The notes below the pieces were generated by a model. The model was not told the origin of the DNA, ran no database searches, and saw only the letters and a list, made by a program, of their open reading frames with translations. A stretch of DNA of 63,744 nt. It comes from Pirellulales bacterium. Lineage in GTDB: Bacteria > Planctomycetota > Planctomycetia > Pirellulales > JADZDJ01. Position numbers and translations under genes: made by a program. Shown here piece after piece: positions 43,812 to 53,401 of this stretch. The stretch covers positions 1-63,744 of the forward strand of contig JADZDJ010000247.1 in the NCBI GenBank assembly GCA_020851115.1, written 5' to 3'. Numbering within the stretch: position 1 is the stretch's first letter; each line of letters opens with the position of its first letter.

Positions 43812-45623
43812 GTGCATTCCATTTCGCGAGTTGAGGAACCAATTGCCGTGACCCCAAATTATTCTCCGCCTGCTGTCGCAAGAATCGTGATTTCGTGTCT
43901 CACGGCCCACGCGATGATCTTGTCAGCGCTGGTCGGTACGGCCCAAGCGGCGCGCGTGGCGGCGCCGAAGCTGCTTCCCAAGAGTACCTATTTCTATCTG
44001 CAGGTCGCCAATGTACCAGAACTGGTCGGCGCCTTTCAGCAAACCAATCTCGGCCGCATGATCGCCGACCCGCAAATCAAGCCGTTCGTTAAGAAACTCT
44101 ACGACTCCGTCGGCAATGCGATGGAACAGTTGAAAGATCGAACCGGCTTTTCGGTTGACGAGTTGGCGAGCATTCCCAAGGGAGAAATCACATTGGCCGC
44201 GATGCCCGCCGAGGGACAACAAGTGGCAATGGTGTTCATTGTCGATTGCGGCGACGCGGCGACGACCAAGAAGCTAATCGGCGCCATGGGCCGCATGTTG
44301 GACGAGGACGGCCAAACGCCGCGGGAAGATGTTGCCGACGGCGTGACGCTTTACGTCGGCCGGCAAATGGGCCCCATGCAATTCGTCTATTTCGAGCACG
44401 AATCGGCAGTCGTCGCGACGAGTACGGTCGATTCGGCCAAACAGCTACTCCAACAGTGGAACGATGGAGCCAAGGAATCGCTGGCCGACAATGCCCGGTT
44501 CCAATCGATCATGAACCGCTGCCGCGGCACCAAAGACGAACCGCCGCAAATCGTCTTTTTCACCGATCCTTTGGAATGGCTGTGGGATTCCAGTAAATTT
44601 AGCCCCGGCCTGCAGTTCGGCTTGCGATTGCTGCCGGCACTAGGGCTGGATGGCTTCAAAGGCGTCGGTGGCAGCATGGTGCTGGCGAGCGAAGATTTCG
44701 ATTCGATCCTGCACGTTCATGTGCTACTCGACAGTCCGCGATCGGGCGTGCTGGACGCGATCGCGCTCGATTCGGGAGATGATACGCCGCCGCATTGGGT
44801 TCCGGACGACGTGAATCAGTACAGATCGTTTCATGCCGACTTTAAGCAAGCCGTTGAAAAGGCTACGAAGCTGGCCGACTCATTCCGTGGATTGGAAGCT
44901 GGCACGACCGCAGGGCGACTCGACGACCGCGCGAAGAGCATTCTTGGCATCCATGTCGCCGACGACCTGTTGCCGGCGATTACCGGCCGCATAGTGCATA
45001 TCAACCGCTTCGTCGAACCGCCGCGCGCCGGAGTCGGTCCGTCGAACTTGGTTGCCATCGAATTGCGTGATGCCATTGTATTTGGCAGGGCATATGAGAA
45101 AGTCATCGACCATTTCATCGACCGCTTTGAGAAACATCCCGTTGCCTCGGTCAACTATTACCGGCGAAAGTCGGATAGCAAGCCTAGTGACGAGCAACCC
45201 ATACCCTGTTTTGCGATGGTCGATAATTGGATATTTGTCGGCGATCAGCCGTGGATGATGGAGTACATCCTCAACCAGCGCGACGAAACCGCAAACCGAC
45301 TATCCGCCGCACTCGACTTCAAGCTGATTGCCAGCAAAATCGCTCGTCAGCCTGGCGGCGATCGACCGACGATGATGAGTTACGAAAGAACGGAAGCTGG
45401 CTTCAAATACCTCTACGACTTAGCCAACTCCGAGCGAGCCAAAGCGCGGCTGCGCGATTTGGCCGCAGGCAACGGATTCTTGAAAGCGCTGAGCGCGGGG
45501 TTAAGCGACAATCCGTTGCCTCCGTGGACTGCGCTTTCCAAGTATTTAGCTCCCCAGGGTGGAATGCTGGTCAATGACGATTCCGGGATCCATCTCATGC
45601 GGTTTTCGCTGCGGCGGAAGTAG
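43812..45623 (+). CDS. Secreted hypothetical protein, DUF3352-like
   Basis: The 603-residue product has a signal peptide (IVISCLTAHAMILSALVGTAQA) and a large mixed alpha/beta body. LLPKSTYFYLQVANVPELVGAFQQTNLGRMIADPQIKPFVKKLYDSV, FSVDELASIPKGEITLAAMPAEGQQVAMVFIVDCGD and AMVDNWIFVGDQPWMMEYILNQ resemble large exported planctomycete proteins annotated as DUF3352; I am not certain of the family. A GTG at 43812 opens the frame, but a second GTG at 43848 would give a more typical signal peptide. It lies between two other envelope proteins on the same strand. Function is unknown. Confidence 0.75.
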   Translation: MHSISRVEEPIAVTPNYSPPAVARIVISCLTAHAMILSALVGTAQAARVAAPKLLPKSTYFYLQVANVPELVGAFQQTNLGRMIADPQIKPFVKKLYDSVGNAMEQLKDRTGFSVDELASIPKGEITLAAMPAEGQQVAMVFIVDCGDAATTKKLIGAMGRMLDEDGQTPREDVADGVTLYVGRQMGPMQFVYFEHESAVVATSTVDSAKQLLQQWNDGAKESLADNARFQSIMNRCRGTKDEPPQIVFFTDPLEWLWDSSKFSPGLQFGLRLLPALGLDGFKGVGGSMVLASEDFDSILHVHVLLDSPRSGVLDAIALDSGDDTPPHWVPDDVNQYRSFHADFKQAVEKATKLADSFRGLEAGTTAGRLDDRAKSILGIHVADDLLPAITGRIVHINRFVEPPRAGVGPSNLVAIELRDAIVFGRAYEKVIDHFIDRFEKHPVASVNYYRRKSDSKPSDEQPIPCFAMVDNWIFVGDQPWMMEYILNQRDETANRLSAALDFKLIASKIARQPGGDRPTMMSYERTEAGFKYLYDLANSERAKARLRDLAAGNGFLKALSAGLSDNPLPPWTALSKYLAPQGGMLVNDDSGIHLMRFSLRRK

Positions 45624-45726
45624 GCTTTGCCCCCCGCCATCGCATCGAAAAAATGGCGTGCTAGGCTTCAGGGTGCGTCCGACGTTATTCGCCGCTGTGA
45701 GTACTCTCAACCCGGTCAACAGTCAT

Positions 45727-46242
45727 ATGCCGCCCTTTGTTCGTATCGGCGCAGTAGTCATTACCGTTGGCCTATTTGGCTGGGAAACGGCGGCACGAGC
45801 AGATCTTGGATTGAACGACTTTCGCCAAATGCAGGGCGCTTGGACGCTGATGTATTCCGAACAAAACGGTGCGCAGTTGCTCTACGACGTATCCGGTCTG
45901 GGAAAGCTGCTGGTCAGCGGCGATCGCTATCTTCTCTCGCCACAATGTCCGGGCGCGGCCAGCGGCAGGTTCGCATTGAATGCCAGCCGCCAGCCGCGAC
46001 AAATCGACTTCGTGCCGCTGGTCGGATCAAACGCCGGACAGTTGTTCCAAGGCATTTACGAGCTGAATGGAGACACGCAGCGGGTTTGTTTCGCGCCGCC
46101 GGGTCAACCGCGGCCAATCAGCTTTTTCACGATGCCCGGCACGGGGCAAATTAGCTATGTATGGCTGCGGATTCCAAATACTGCTCCAGCGGCAAACCGA
46201 TTTCGTAGCTCTGCACCGGCCTTCCCGATTGAAACTCGTTAG
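45727..46242 (+). CDS. Secreted TIGR03067-like domain protein
   Basis: The ATG at 45727 gives 171 residues with a signal peptide (MPPFVRIGAVVITVGLFGWETAARA). The rest is one lipocalin-like planctomycete domain: FRQMQGAWTLMYSEQNGAQL, LLVSGDRYLLSPQ, RFALNASRQPRQIDFVPLVGSNAGQLFQGIYELNGDTQRVCFAPPGQPRPISF. The L/M-Q-G-x-W start, the K/R-x-P-x-x-I-D-F centre, G-x-Y-x-x-x-G-D and C-F-A-P-P-G-x-x-R-P match TIGR03067. The open frame extends upstream to 45559 but overlaps the preceding gene and lacks a signal peptide. Its role is unknown; the protein should be periplasmic or extracellular. Confidence 0.85.
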   Translation: MPPFVRIGAVVITVGLFGWETAARADLGLNDFRQMQGAWTLMYSEQNGAQLLYDVSGLGKLLVSGDRYLLSPQCPGAASGRFALNASRQPRQIDFVPLVGSNAGQLFQGIYELNGDTQRVCFAPPGQPRPISFFTMPGTGQISYVWLRIPNTAPAANRFRSSAPAFPIETR

Positions 46243-46575
46243 GGTAAAAGTTCAAATGCAGCGACCATTGCTGCCGTCGTAAATCGCCGGCAAATGGGAA
46301 TGTGCGCAAGTTCGGGCCAAATCTGAGCGTTGGAAACTGATTATTCCGACTGAACATGAAAACCAGTCCAATGAAATGGCCGCCAATCGAATAGTCCGAT
46401 TTGTCACCACGGCGTCGAATTGCAATTACGTGAATCATCCGAATCTACCACTGCAGTAGGATTTAACCCGTCAGCCGTTTGACAACCTGGCGGTTCACCG
46501 TTCAAATTGAAGGTGCCTTTGAAGCAAGGTGACGATCCTGCATGCCTTGCGACAGCGTAAGAAAAGTGAGACCTC
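46243..46575. other. Intergenic region upstream of the response regulator
   Basis: About 333 bases. A minus-strand frame (46151-46438) has somewhat protein-like composition (LRFGPNLRTFPFAG and HLNFYPNEFQSG) but overlaps the 3' end of the TIGR03067-like gene, and no family fits. A plausible promoter lies at 46479-46507. Confidence 0.45.
46479..46507 (+). promoter_or_regulatory. Probable sigma70-type promoter of the response regulator
   Basis: A consensus TTGACA -35 box (46479-46484), a 17-base spacer and TCAAAT as a weaker -10 box (46502-46507) precede the gene starting at 46576. Transcription would begin near 46514. Confidence 0.5.
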
Positions 46576-47004
46576 ATGACGGAAACAGCGAAGAAAACGA
46601 AAGCCGCCGCGCCCAAAGAGGCGGTATCGGCGAAAGAGCCTCAAAAACGCCGGATTCTGTTGGTCGACGACGACTATGAAATTGTCGAGTCGATGCGACT
46701 GGCCTTAGGAGCCAAAGGCTACGATGTGGTCGTAGCACGTGACGGAAATCAAGGACTCGCCCTTTGCGAGCGGGATGATCCCGATTTAGTCATCCTCGAC
46801 ATGATGATGCCCAAGCGGAGCGGTTTTCTCGTTTTGGAAAAACTCCGCCGTACGCGGCCAATTCCCGTAAAAGTCATCATGGTGACCGCACACGAAGGCA
46901 GTCGGCACAAAGCATATGCTGAAATGCTCGGAGTCGACGACTACATCCGCAAGCCTTTCGCGATGGACAAATTGATCGATGCCGTCGAGCGGCTTTTGAG
47001 TTAA
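46576..47004 (+). CDS. Receiver-only response regulator
   Basis: The 142-residue product has a Lys/Ala-rich tail of about 24 residues and then a single CheY-like receiver domain (KRRILLVDDDYEIVESMRLALGAKGYDVVVARDGNQGLALCERDDPDLVILDMMMPKRSGFLVLEKL). The acidic pocket is Asp31-Asp32, the phospho-acceptor is Asp75, the switch Thr is 104 and the conserved Lys is 126 in RKPF. There is no DNA-binding or enzymatic output domain, so it should act through protein contacts. No histidine kinase is nearby. It lies about 620 bases upstream of prkA on the same strand, an arrangement that might be relevant to control of that kinase. Confidence 0.93.
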   Translation: MTETAKKTKAAAPKEAVSAKEPQKRRILLVDDDYEIVESMRLALGAKGYDVVVARDGNQGLALCERDDPDLVILDMMMPKRSGFLVLEKLRRTRPIPVKVIMVTAHEGSRHKAYAEMLGVDDYIRKPFAMDKLIDAVERLLS

Positions 47005-47622
47005 TTCGCATCACTACATCGCGGGACAAGCATTGTCCAGTTCTCGTGGAATCGTCGCCTGTGCGGGTTGCCTGTGCGTTTGACTTCTCGCAAGTCGTTT
47101 GAGTTCAATCGCTTGCGACCGGGGAGCAAGCTGCGACATGAATTTGCTGGCTGTCCCCGCAGAAATTGCTGTTGCCTCAGACTTGCTTTCTAGCAATACT
47201 TGGGATAGTGGAGATACGACAAGCAAGGTTCGGAACGTCGCTTGCTTGCCGCGAACGAGAAGCAGGCCCCCTGCCAGCTGATCCGCCTCGCAAACACCTT
47301 TCCCGCTCTTTTGCAACTTCTCCGAAGGCTCGCTGTGGCGAGCATCTGCGAGTTGCCCTCGTTGTTGCCTACCGCAGCTAGCGCCTGCGCGCATCGAGGG
47401 ATCTATCTCAAGAGGTTTCGCTTCTTGAGGGCAAGCTTGCTGCGCCTGTGCAAGGCTCAAGTTTTGACGATTGGGGAAATTGCAGAACGGAACGTGCTTC
47501 GCTGCGATACGGGTGACCGCTCGTCGGGGGCCGCCCATCGAACTCCCGCCTTGGCGGAGAGACGGTCGCGCCGCTGCCTCTTCGCCGATACCCGTTGTTC
47601 AGCGGCGCGGAGGGTGGTAGTC
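47005..47622. other. Long leader region before prkA
   Basis: These 618 bases hold no supported gene, although the PrkA frame is open from 47242. Hairpins occur at 47088-47118 (arms TCGCAAG and CTTGCGA) and 47328-47343 (GCTCGC-TGTG-GCGAGC). A strong ribosome-binding site GGAGGG at 47609-47614 precedes the prkA ATG by eight bases. Confidence 0.55.
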
Positions 47623-49668
47623 ATGAACGGCGGCCGCGAAATCGTTTCGCTCATCGGGCAACGTCAAGACCTCGACCAGTTTCGCAAAAAGAACTGGGAA
47701 GGAACGTTCGATCAATATCTGGATGTCGTCGCCAGCGACCCGAAGGTAACGCGCAACGCCTTTCAGCGCGTCTACGACATGATCATGTCGTATGGAACAG
47801 AAACCTATGAAGTTGCGCGCGAAAAGCGAGTTCACTACAAATTCTTCGACGATCCCGATAATGCCGGTCAGGATGCGGTGTTCGGGCTCGATCATACGCT
47901 CGCGCAACTGGTGAATGCGTTCAAAAGCGCTGCCCAGGGGTACGGCATCGAAAAGCGAGTGCTTTTGTTGCACGGCCCCGTCGGCAGCAGCAAGAGCACC
48001 GTGGCCCGGCTCTTGAAGAAGGGCCTGGAACGATACTCGCAAAGCGATGCTGGAGCGCTGTATACGCTGGGCTGGGTCGATCTGGAAGATTCCAACCAGG
48101 TGCATTGGTGTCCGATGCACGAAGAACCGCTGCATTTGATCCCGACTCGATTTCGAGATGAGATTCAAGCGCGACTGAACTCCAATCTCGCAAAAGGAGA
48201 ATATCAGGTCAAGATTCAAGGGGAGCTTTGTCCATTTTGCCGCTATGTGTACGGCGAACGCCTGAAACGCTACGAAGGAGACTGGACCCGCGTCGTTGCC
48301 GACATTCGCATCAAGCGGCTGATCCTCAGCGAGCAAGATCGCATCGGCATCGGCACCTTCCAGCCGAAAGACGAAAAGAATCAGGACAGCACCGAACTGA
48401 CCGGCGATGTGAACTACCGAAAGATTGCTCAGTACGGCAGCGACAGCGATCCTCGGGCTTTCAATTTCGACGGCGAATTCAACATTGCCAACCGCGGCGT
48501 GATCGAATTTGTCGAAGTTTTGAAGCTCGACGTGGCCTTCTTGTACGACTTGCTCGGCGCAAGCCAGGAGCACAAAGTGAAGCCCAAGAAGTTTGCACAA
48601 ACCGACATCGACGAGGTCATCCTCGGCCACACCAACGAGCCGGAGTACCGCCGCTTGCAGAACAACGAGTTCATGGAAGCCTTGCGCGACCGGACCGTGA
48701 AGATCGACGTGCCGTATGTCACGACACTTTCGCACGAAATCAAGATTTACGAGAAGGACTACAACAAACAAAAAGTGCTCGGCAAACACATTGCCCCGCA
48801 CACGATTGAAACCGCGGCCATGTGGGCGATTCTGACGCGGCTGGAAGAGCCGAAGAATGCGAGCCTGACACTCTTGCAAAAGCTGAAGCTCTACAACGGC
48901 AAGACGCTGCCGGGCTTCACCGAAGACAATGTCAAGGAATTGCGCGAGCAAGCCACGAGCGAAGGGATGATCGGCATCTCGCCGCGGTACGTTCAAGATA
49001 AGATCTCGAACGCATTGGTAAGCCATCCGGAAGCCAGGTCGATCAATCCATTCATGGTGCTTAACGAGTTGGAGGCCGGCCTCAAACATCATAGCTTGGT
49101 GACGAGCGATGAAACGCGAAATCATTACCGCGAGCTGATTGGCGTGGTCAAGCAGGAATACACCAACATCGTGAAAAACGAAGTCCAGCGGGCGATCGCG
49201 GCCGACGAGGATGCTCTCAAGCGGCTATGTTCAAACTACATCGATAACATCAAGGCCTACACGCAGCGGGAAAAGGTTCGCAACAAATTCACCGGCCAGT
49301 ACGAAGAGCCGGACGAGAGGCTGATGCGGTCGATTGAAGAAAAGATCGACATCCCCGACAGCCGCAAGGATGATTTCCGTCGCGAAGTGATGAATTATAT
49401 TGGCGCCCTGATGATTGACGGCCGTACGTTCGACTACAAGAGCAACGAACGGCTCCACCGGGCGTTGGAGCTAAAACTATTCGAAGATCAAAAGGACACC
49501 ATCAAGCTGACCAGCCTGGTTTCCAACGTCGTCGATGCCGAAACACAAGCAAAAATCGACGTCGTGAAAAGCCGACTCATCCGCGACTTCGGCTACGACG
49601 ACGAAAGCGCAACGGATGTGCTCAACTACGTTGCCAGCATTTTCGCCCGCGGGGATGTCAAACAATAA
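47623..49668 (+). CDS. prkA: Serine protein kinase PrkA (YeaG family)
   Basis: The 681-residue product is an AAA+-type protein with a C-terminal kinase-like region, known from Bacillus PrkA and E. coli YeaG, which act in stress and starvation responses. Walker A is GPVGSSKST (residues 118-126). [14 protein letters not shown] and [14 protein letters not shown] are conserved PrkA segments with cysteines. [53 protein letters not shown] is highly typical. The ATG at 47623 was chosen over 127 upstream in-frame codons because of the GGAGGG site and because [29 protein letters not shown] matches a family start. yeaH and spoVR genes follow, the conserved three-gene module. Confidence 0.96.
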   Translation: MNGGREIVSLIGQRQDLDQFRKKNWEGTFDQYLDVVASDPKVTRNAFQRVYDMIMSYGTETYEVAREKRVHYKFFDDPDNAGQDAVFGLDHTLAQLVNAFKSAAQGYGIEKRVLLLHGPVGSSKSTVARLLKKGLERYSQSDAGALYTLGWVDLEDSNQVHWCPMHEEPLHLIPTRFRDEIQARLNSNLAKGEYQVKIQGELCPFCRYVYGERLKRYEGDWTRVVADIRIKRLILSEQDRIGIGTFQPKDEKNQDSTELTGDVNYRKIAQYGSDSDPRAFNFDGEFNIANRGVIEFVEVLKLDVAFLYDLLGASQEHKVKPKKFAQTDIDEVILGHTNEPEYRRLQNNEFMEALRDRTVKIDVPYVTTLSHEIKIYEKDYNKQKVLGKHIAPHTIETAAMWAILTRLEEPKNASLTLLQKLKLYNGKTLPGFTEDNVKELREQATSEGMIGISPRYVQDKISNALVSHPEARSINPFMVLNELEAGLKHHSLVTSDETRNHYRELIGVVKQEYTNIVKNEVQRAIAADEDALKRLCSNYIDNIKAYTQREKVRNKFTGQYEEPDERLMRSIEEKIDIPDSRKDDFRREVMNYIGALMIDGRTFDYKSNERLHRALELKLFEDQKDTIKLTSLVSNVVDAETQAKIDVVKSRLIRDFGYDDESATDVLNYVASIFARGDVKQ

Positions 49669-49738
49669 GCGTCGGTTGTCGGCATTCAGTCGCATCGAGT
49701 GCGACGGCGATCTGACCCCTGCAACGGACAACGAACCA

Positions 49739-50848
49739 ATGGTTTTGAACATCGACCACGATCACCGGCGATTCCGCGAAATTGTGCGGGGGAAGGTACG
49801 CGAGAACCTGCGGAAATATATTACGCACGGCGAGATGATCGGCCGTAAGGGGAAAGATCTCGTCAGCATCCCAATTCCGCAACTCGACGTGCCGCGCTTC
49901 CGCTACGGCAAGAATGGCTCCGGCGGTGTCGGCCAGGGGGAGGGTAACGAAGGGGATCCTATTGCCAGTGGCGGCGAACAGGGGGATGGCAAAGGAGAAG
50001 CGGGAAGCGATCCGGGCACGCATATCCTTGAAGTCGACGTTTCGCTCGAAGAACTGGCCGCCATTCTTGGCGAAGAATTGGAATTGCCGCGAATCGAGCC
50101 GAAAGGCAAAGCCACTATTCAGCAAGAAAAGACCAAATACGACAGCATCCGCCGCACGGGGCCAGAATCGCTGCGGCATCGCAAACGAACTTACTTCCAC
50201 GCACTGCGGCGGCAAATCGCCAGCGGCTCCTACAATCCACAAGAGCCGCTGATCGTGCCGATTCCCGACGACAAGCGTTACCGCGCCTGGAGCACCATCG
50301 AAAAGCCCGAGGCGAACGCCGCGATCATCTACATGATGGATGTGTCCGGCTCAATGACCGACGAGCAAAAAGAAATCGTTCGCACCGAAGCGTTTTGGCT
50401 CGATACGTGGCTTTCGAGCCAATACGACGGGATCGACGTGCGATATATCATCCACGACGCCGTGGCTCGCGAGGTCGATGAAGAGACCTTTTATCACACC
50501 CGGGAAAGCGGCGGAACGCGAATTAGCTCGGCCTATAAAGTGGCGAAAGAGCTGATTCGCCGAGAGTTCAACCCGGCCGAGTGGAACGTCTATTGCTTTC
50601 AATTTTCCGATGGAGACAACTGGGGCGAAGACAACGCACAAAGTCTCGCGCTGCTGGCCGACGAACTGCTGCCGGCCGTGAACCTGTTTTGCTACGGCCA
50701 GGTCGAAAGTCCCTACGGCAGTGGCGAATATATCCGTGCCATCCAAGGCCGCTTTGGCGACGACCACGAAAAGCTCGTGCTGTCGGAGATCGAAAGTAAG
50801 GAAGGAATATTTGACTCCATCAAGCTATTTTTAGGAAAAGGAAAATAA
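49739..50848 (+). CDS. yeaH: DUF444 / UPF0229 protein YeaH
   Basis: The 369-residue product belongs to UPF0229 (DUF444), the usual neighbour of PrkA. It starts [57 protein letters not shown], continues with a Gly-rich linker (residues about 60-95), and ends in a von Willebrand A-like domain with a MIDAS-type DVSGSMT near residue 200 and the late [12 protein letters not shown] and [11 protein letters not shown] motifs. It probably binds a metal ion and partner proteins. The frame is open upstream into the prkA 3' end, but relatives start at this ATG. Spacing to prkA is 70 bases; in E. coli the pair yeaGH is stress-induced. Confidence 0.94.
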   Translation: MVLNIDHDHRRFREIVRGKVRENLRKYITHGEMIGRKGKDLVSIPIPQLDVPRFRYGKNGSGGVGQGEGNEGDPIASGGEQGDGKGEAGSDPGTHILEVDVSLEELAAILGEELELPRIEPKGKATIQQEKTKYDSIRRTGPESLRHRKRTYFHALRRQIASGSYNPQEPLIVPIPDDKRYRAWSTIEKPEANAAIIYMMDVSGSMTDEQKEIVRTEAFWLDTWLSSQYDGIDVRYIIHDAVAREVDEETFYHTRESGGTRISSAYKVAKELIRREFNPAEWNVYCFQFSDGDNWGEDNAQSLALLADELLPAVNLFCYGQVESPYGSGEYIRAIQGRFGDDHEKLVLSEIESKEGIFDSIKLFLGKGK

Positions 50849-50868
50849 GTGAAAGTGGAAAGATGCAC

Positions 50869-50899
50869 AATGAAAAATGACAAGCAACCATTTTTCATT
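50869..50899. repeat. Perfect AT-rich hairpin between yeaH and the SpoVR gene
   Basis: AATGAAAAATG (50869-50879) and CATTTTTCATT (50889-50899) form an 11-bp perfect stem around a 9-base loop. The right arm is partly duplicated directly after (to 50906), so an alternative pairing is possible. It may act as a weak terminator, an RNA stabiliser or a member of an intergenic repeat family. Confidence 0.75.
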
Positions 50900-50908
50900 T
50901 TTCATTCC

Positions 50909-50929
50909 TGAACCCTGAACTTTGAACCC
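50909..50929 (+). repeat. Heptamer repeat tract (TGAACCC units) before the SpoVR gene
   Basis: Three 7-base units, TGAACCC, TGAACTT and TGAACCC, end five bases before the GTG at 50935. The unit is the same as in the tract before rpsT. No Shine-Dalgarno site is present between the tract and the start codon. Confidence 0.7.
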
Positions 50930-50934
50930 TTCCT

Positions 50935-52449
50935 GTGTCCACCGTCACCCATCTCGAACCGTTCCCGCTTTACCTTGCCGACATCCAGCGGCAGATGGAA
51001 GACCATGCGCGGACCTATGGGCTAGACTTCTATCCCACGATTTTCGAAGTCGTCGATTGCGACCAGCTCAACGAAATCGCGGCCTACGGCGGTTTTCCGA
51101 CGCGATATCCTCACTGGCGGTTTGGCATGGAATACGAACAGCTTTCAAAAGGCTACGCTTACGGTCTGCAGAAAATCTACGAACTGGTTATCAACAACGA
51201 TCCCTGCTACGCCTACCTGATGCGCTCCAATGGCATCACTGACCAGAAACTGGTCATGGCTCATGTCTACGGCCACTGCGATTTCTTCAAGAACAACAAT
51301 TGGTTTAGCCAGACCAATCGCAAGATGATGGACGAGATGGCCAATCATGGCAATCGAATCCGGCGGTACATGGACCGCTTCGGCGTCGAGGAAGTCGAGC
51401 AGTTGATCGACGCCTGCTTGAGCATCGAAGACCTGATCGACATCCATTCGCCCTTCATCCGGCGCGACGACGAACCGCCGCGTTACGAGTTCAAACAGGC
51501 CGACGACGCAGAGCCGCTTCCTGTGCCGGGGCGCTTTGCCTCAAAGAGTTACCTCGATGCGTATATCAACCCGCCCGCGGCGCTGGCAGCCGAGGCGGAA
51601 CTGCGCCGCAAAGAGAAGGAGCGAGAAGAACACTTTCCCAACCGGCCGGCGCGCGACGTCATGAAGTTTGTCCGCGATTACGCCCCGCTCAAGCCGTGGC
51701 AAACTGATGTGCTTTCCATGATACGCGACGAAGCCTATTACTTCGCCCCGCAGGCGCAGACGAAAATCATGAACGAAGGATGGGCCAGCTATTGGCACAG
51801 CACGATCATGACTCGCCAGGGCTTGGAGCCAGCCGACGTGATCAACTATGCCGATCATCACAGCGGCACGATGGCCAGCAGCCCGACGCGGCTCAATCCG
51901 TATAAGCTGGGGATCGAGCTGTTGCGCGACATCGAAGATCGTTGGAATCGCGGCCGATTCGGCAAGGACTACGACGAGTGCGACGATATGCAGGCCCGCC
52001 GCAATTGGGATACCGCCGCCGGCCTCGGTCGGCAGAAAATCTTCGAAGTGCGACGGATCTACAACGATCTGATGTTCATCGACGAATTCCTCACGATCGA
52101 CTTTTGTCGGCAATACAAGCTGTTTTCGTTCGGCTACCAGGAAGACACCGACACGTACAATATCGAAAGCCGCGAATTTCCCAAAATCAAGGAGCGGCTG
52201 CTCTACAATCTGACGAATATCGGACGGCCTCGAATTGTCGTCCGCGACGGAAACTATAAAAACCGCGGCGAGTTGTTTCTCGAGCACCAGCACAGCGGCG
52301 TCGATTTACAAATCGGCTACGCCCGCGACACACTTGCGAACCTGTACCGCTTGTGGACCCGTCCTGTCCATATCGAGACGCAGCTTGAAGGCAAGACGAC
52401 GACCTTCTCGTTCGACGGCAGCGAACACAACACCGAGGCGGCGAAATAG
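50935..52449 (+). CDS. spoVR: SpoVR family protein
   Basis: The 504-residue product matches SpoVR/YcgB, a family linked to spore cortex formation in Bacillus and to stress responses elsewhere, and normally found with PrkA and YeaH. Typical segments are YGLDFYPTIFEVVDCDQLNEIAAYGGFPTRYPHWRFGMEYEQLSKGYAYGLQKIYELVINNDPCYAYLM, VYGHCDFFKNNNWFSQTNRKM, KIMNEGWASYWHSTIM and NPYKLGIELLRDIEDRWNRGRFG. The length is normal. The GTG start is the best fit (VSTVTHLEPFPLYLADIQ) even though no ribosome-binding site is seen; the start is preceded by heptamer repeats. The biochemical role is not known. It is the last gene of the module. Confidence 0.95.
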   Translation: MSTVTHLEPFPLYLADIQRQMEDHARTYGLDFYPTIFEVVDCDQLNEIAAYGGFPTRYPHWRFGMEYEQLSKGYAYGLQKIYELVINNDPCYAYLMRSNGITDQKLVMAHVYGHCDFFKNNNWFSQTNRKMMDEMANHGNRIRRYMDRFGVEEVEQLIDACLSIEDLIDIHSPFIRRDDEPPRYEFKQADDAEPLPVPGRFASKSYLDAYINPPAALAAEAELRRKEKEREEHFPNRPARDVMKFVRDYAPLKPWQTDVLSMIRDEAYYFAPQAQTKIMNEGWASYWHSTIMTRQGLEPADVINYADHHSGTMASSPTRLNPYKLGIELLRDIEDRWNRGRFGKDYDECDDMQARRNWDTAAGLGRQKIFEVRRIYNDLMFIDEFLTIDFCRQYKLFSFGYQEDTDTYNIESREFPKIKERLLYNLTNIGRPRIVVRDGNYKNRGELFLEHQHSGVDLQIGYARDTLANLYRLWTRPVHIETQLEGKTTTFSFDGSEHNTEAAK

Positions 52450-52686
52450 CTCGTTGCCGTCGTGAAATAAATCACGAAGTCGGCGGTAAGGATATTAGTT
52501 CAATAAATTGTCCCACGATCGCACATTTTTCCATGCTTCGAAGGTAAAATTGAATTCGAAGACACCGTAAGGCCCGATAACCAGCATGTAGGCGCATCGC
52601 TGCGCAAAACGCATTGGATCGCCAAGCAAGTGGGGTTACGCGAAGCGAAGCACCTGTTTGAATTCTAGTTTTGTCGGTGAATCTCC

Positions 52687-53166
52687 ATGTCACTCCAATC
52701 GCAAACCAAACTCGCCCTTGCAAACCTGTCGCCTTTTAGCGGCTCAAGCCAAAGTCTGTCGGCTTCCGCTGCCGGCGCGCGGATCGAAGTCGGCCTGCTG
52801 ACACTCGACGCACTCGCGCTGGCCTTCGATCATGTTGTGGTCGCTCGCGACGCTCTATCGGCCGCGCCGATTGAACAACTGAAGAAACTCGCTGACGCTT
52901 TGGCGAAACAGCTTACCTATTTGCTCGAACCCATCAGTGCGGTCGAAGTCGATGCCGACCAATGCGTTGTTCAGATGCGTTCCAGCCCCCCGCAGCGCGA
53001 CGACAACGGCACGCGCTATTACGAGCTTCTCGTCCGACGTGGCGGCGAACTTAGTTTGCGCCGCTTCGAAAAACAGACCGGCAATATAAGGCAAGCCGTA
53101 CCTGCACACGTTACCCGCGAAGTCTTCCTTCGGCTGGTGGATGATTTTGCCGGCGTCGCCTGCTAA
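52687..53166 (+). CDS. Hypothetical protein, 159 residues
   Basis: I do not recognise a family. The product has a Ser/Ala-rich first third, a helix around LDALALAFDHVVVARDALSAAPIEQLKKLADALAKQLTYLLEPISAVEVD, then a beta-rich part: CVVQMRSSPPQRDDNGTRYYELLVRRGGELSLRRFEKQTGNIRQAVPAHVTREVFLRLVDDF. It lacks a signal peptide and membrane helix. It follows the SpoVR gene by 237 bases, so any link with that module is uncertain. The ATG start has no clear ribosome-binding site. The even composition and helix/strand pattern suggest a real protein. Confidence 0.68.
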   Translation: MSLQSQTKLALANLSPFSGSSQSLSASAAGARIEVGLLTLDALALAFDHVVVARDALSAAPIEQLKKLADALAKQLTYLLEPISAVEVDADQCVVQMRSSPPQRDDNGTRYYELLVRRGGELSLRRFEKQTGNIRQAVPAHVTREVFLRLVDDFAGVAC

Positions 53167-53401
53167 GCAGCATCTCAGCAAGCCGCATTTACACGAAGAA
53201 CTTCGCTCTCTCGGTGGGGCCAACTGCCCTTTCTGCGGCTCCGACCCATCGACACGATTGGCTTAGTATGATGATTCTCGGTGCTGGAACTGGGCGAGAC
53301 GATATTGCCTATTCTCGCTTTCCGGCTTTATCATTGATCGGACTCGGCAAAGCAGTTTTCTGTCAACGCTCGCGCACAGGTGCTTTCAGAAATCGATCTC
53401 G

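Noticed and set aside
46151-46438. A 95-codon minus-strand frame overlapping the end of the TIGR03067-like gene
   Set aside because: Composition is moderately protein-like, but it overlaps a better-supported gene by about 90 bases and no family fits. Conservation in relatives would be needed to revive it.
47014-47538. A 174-codon minus-strand frame in the prkA leader
   Set aside because: Low-complexity, Gln/Ala/Arg-rich translation without recognisable domain; better explained as a leader region.
47242-47622. A 127-codon N-terminal extension of PrkA
   Set aside because: Not protein-like and not found in the family; a strong ribosome-binding site precedes the internal ATG at 47623.
47599-49125. 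A 508-codon minus-strand frame antisense to prkA
   Set aside because: It is the codon-mirror shadow of prkA and shows no independent motif.
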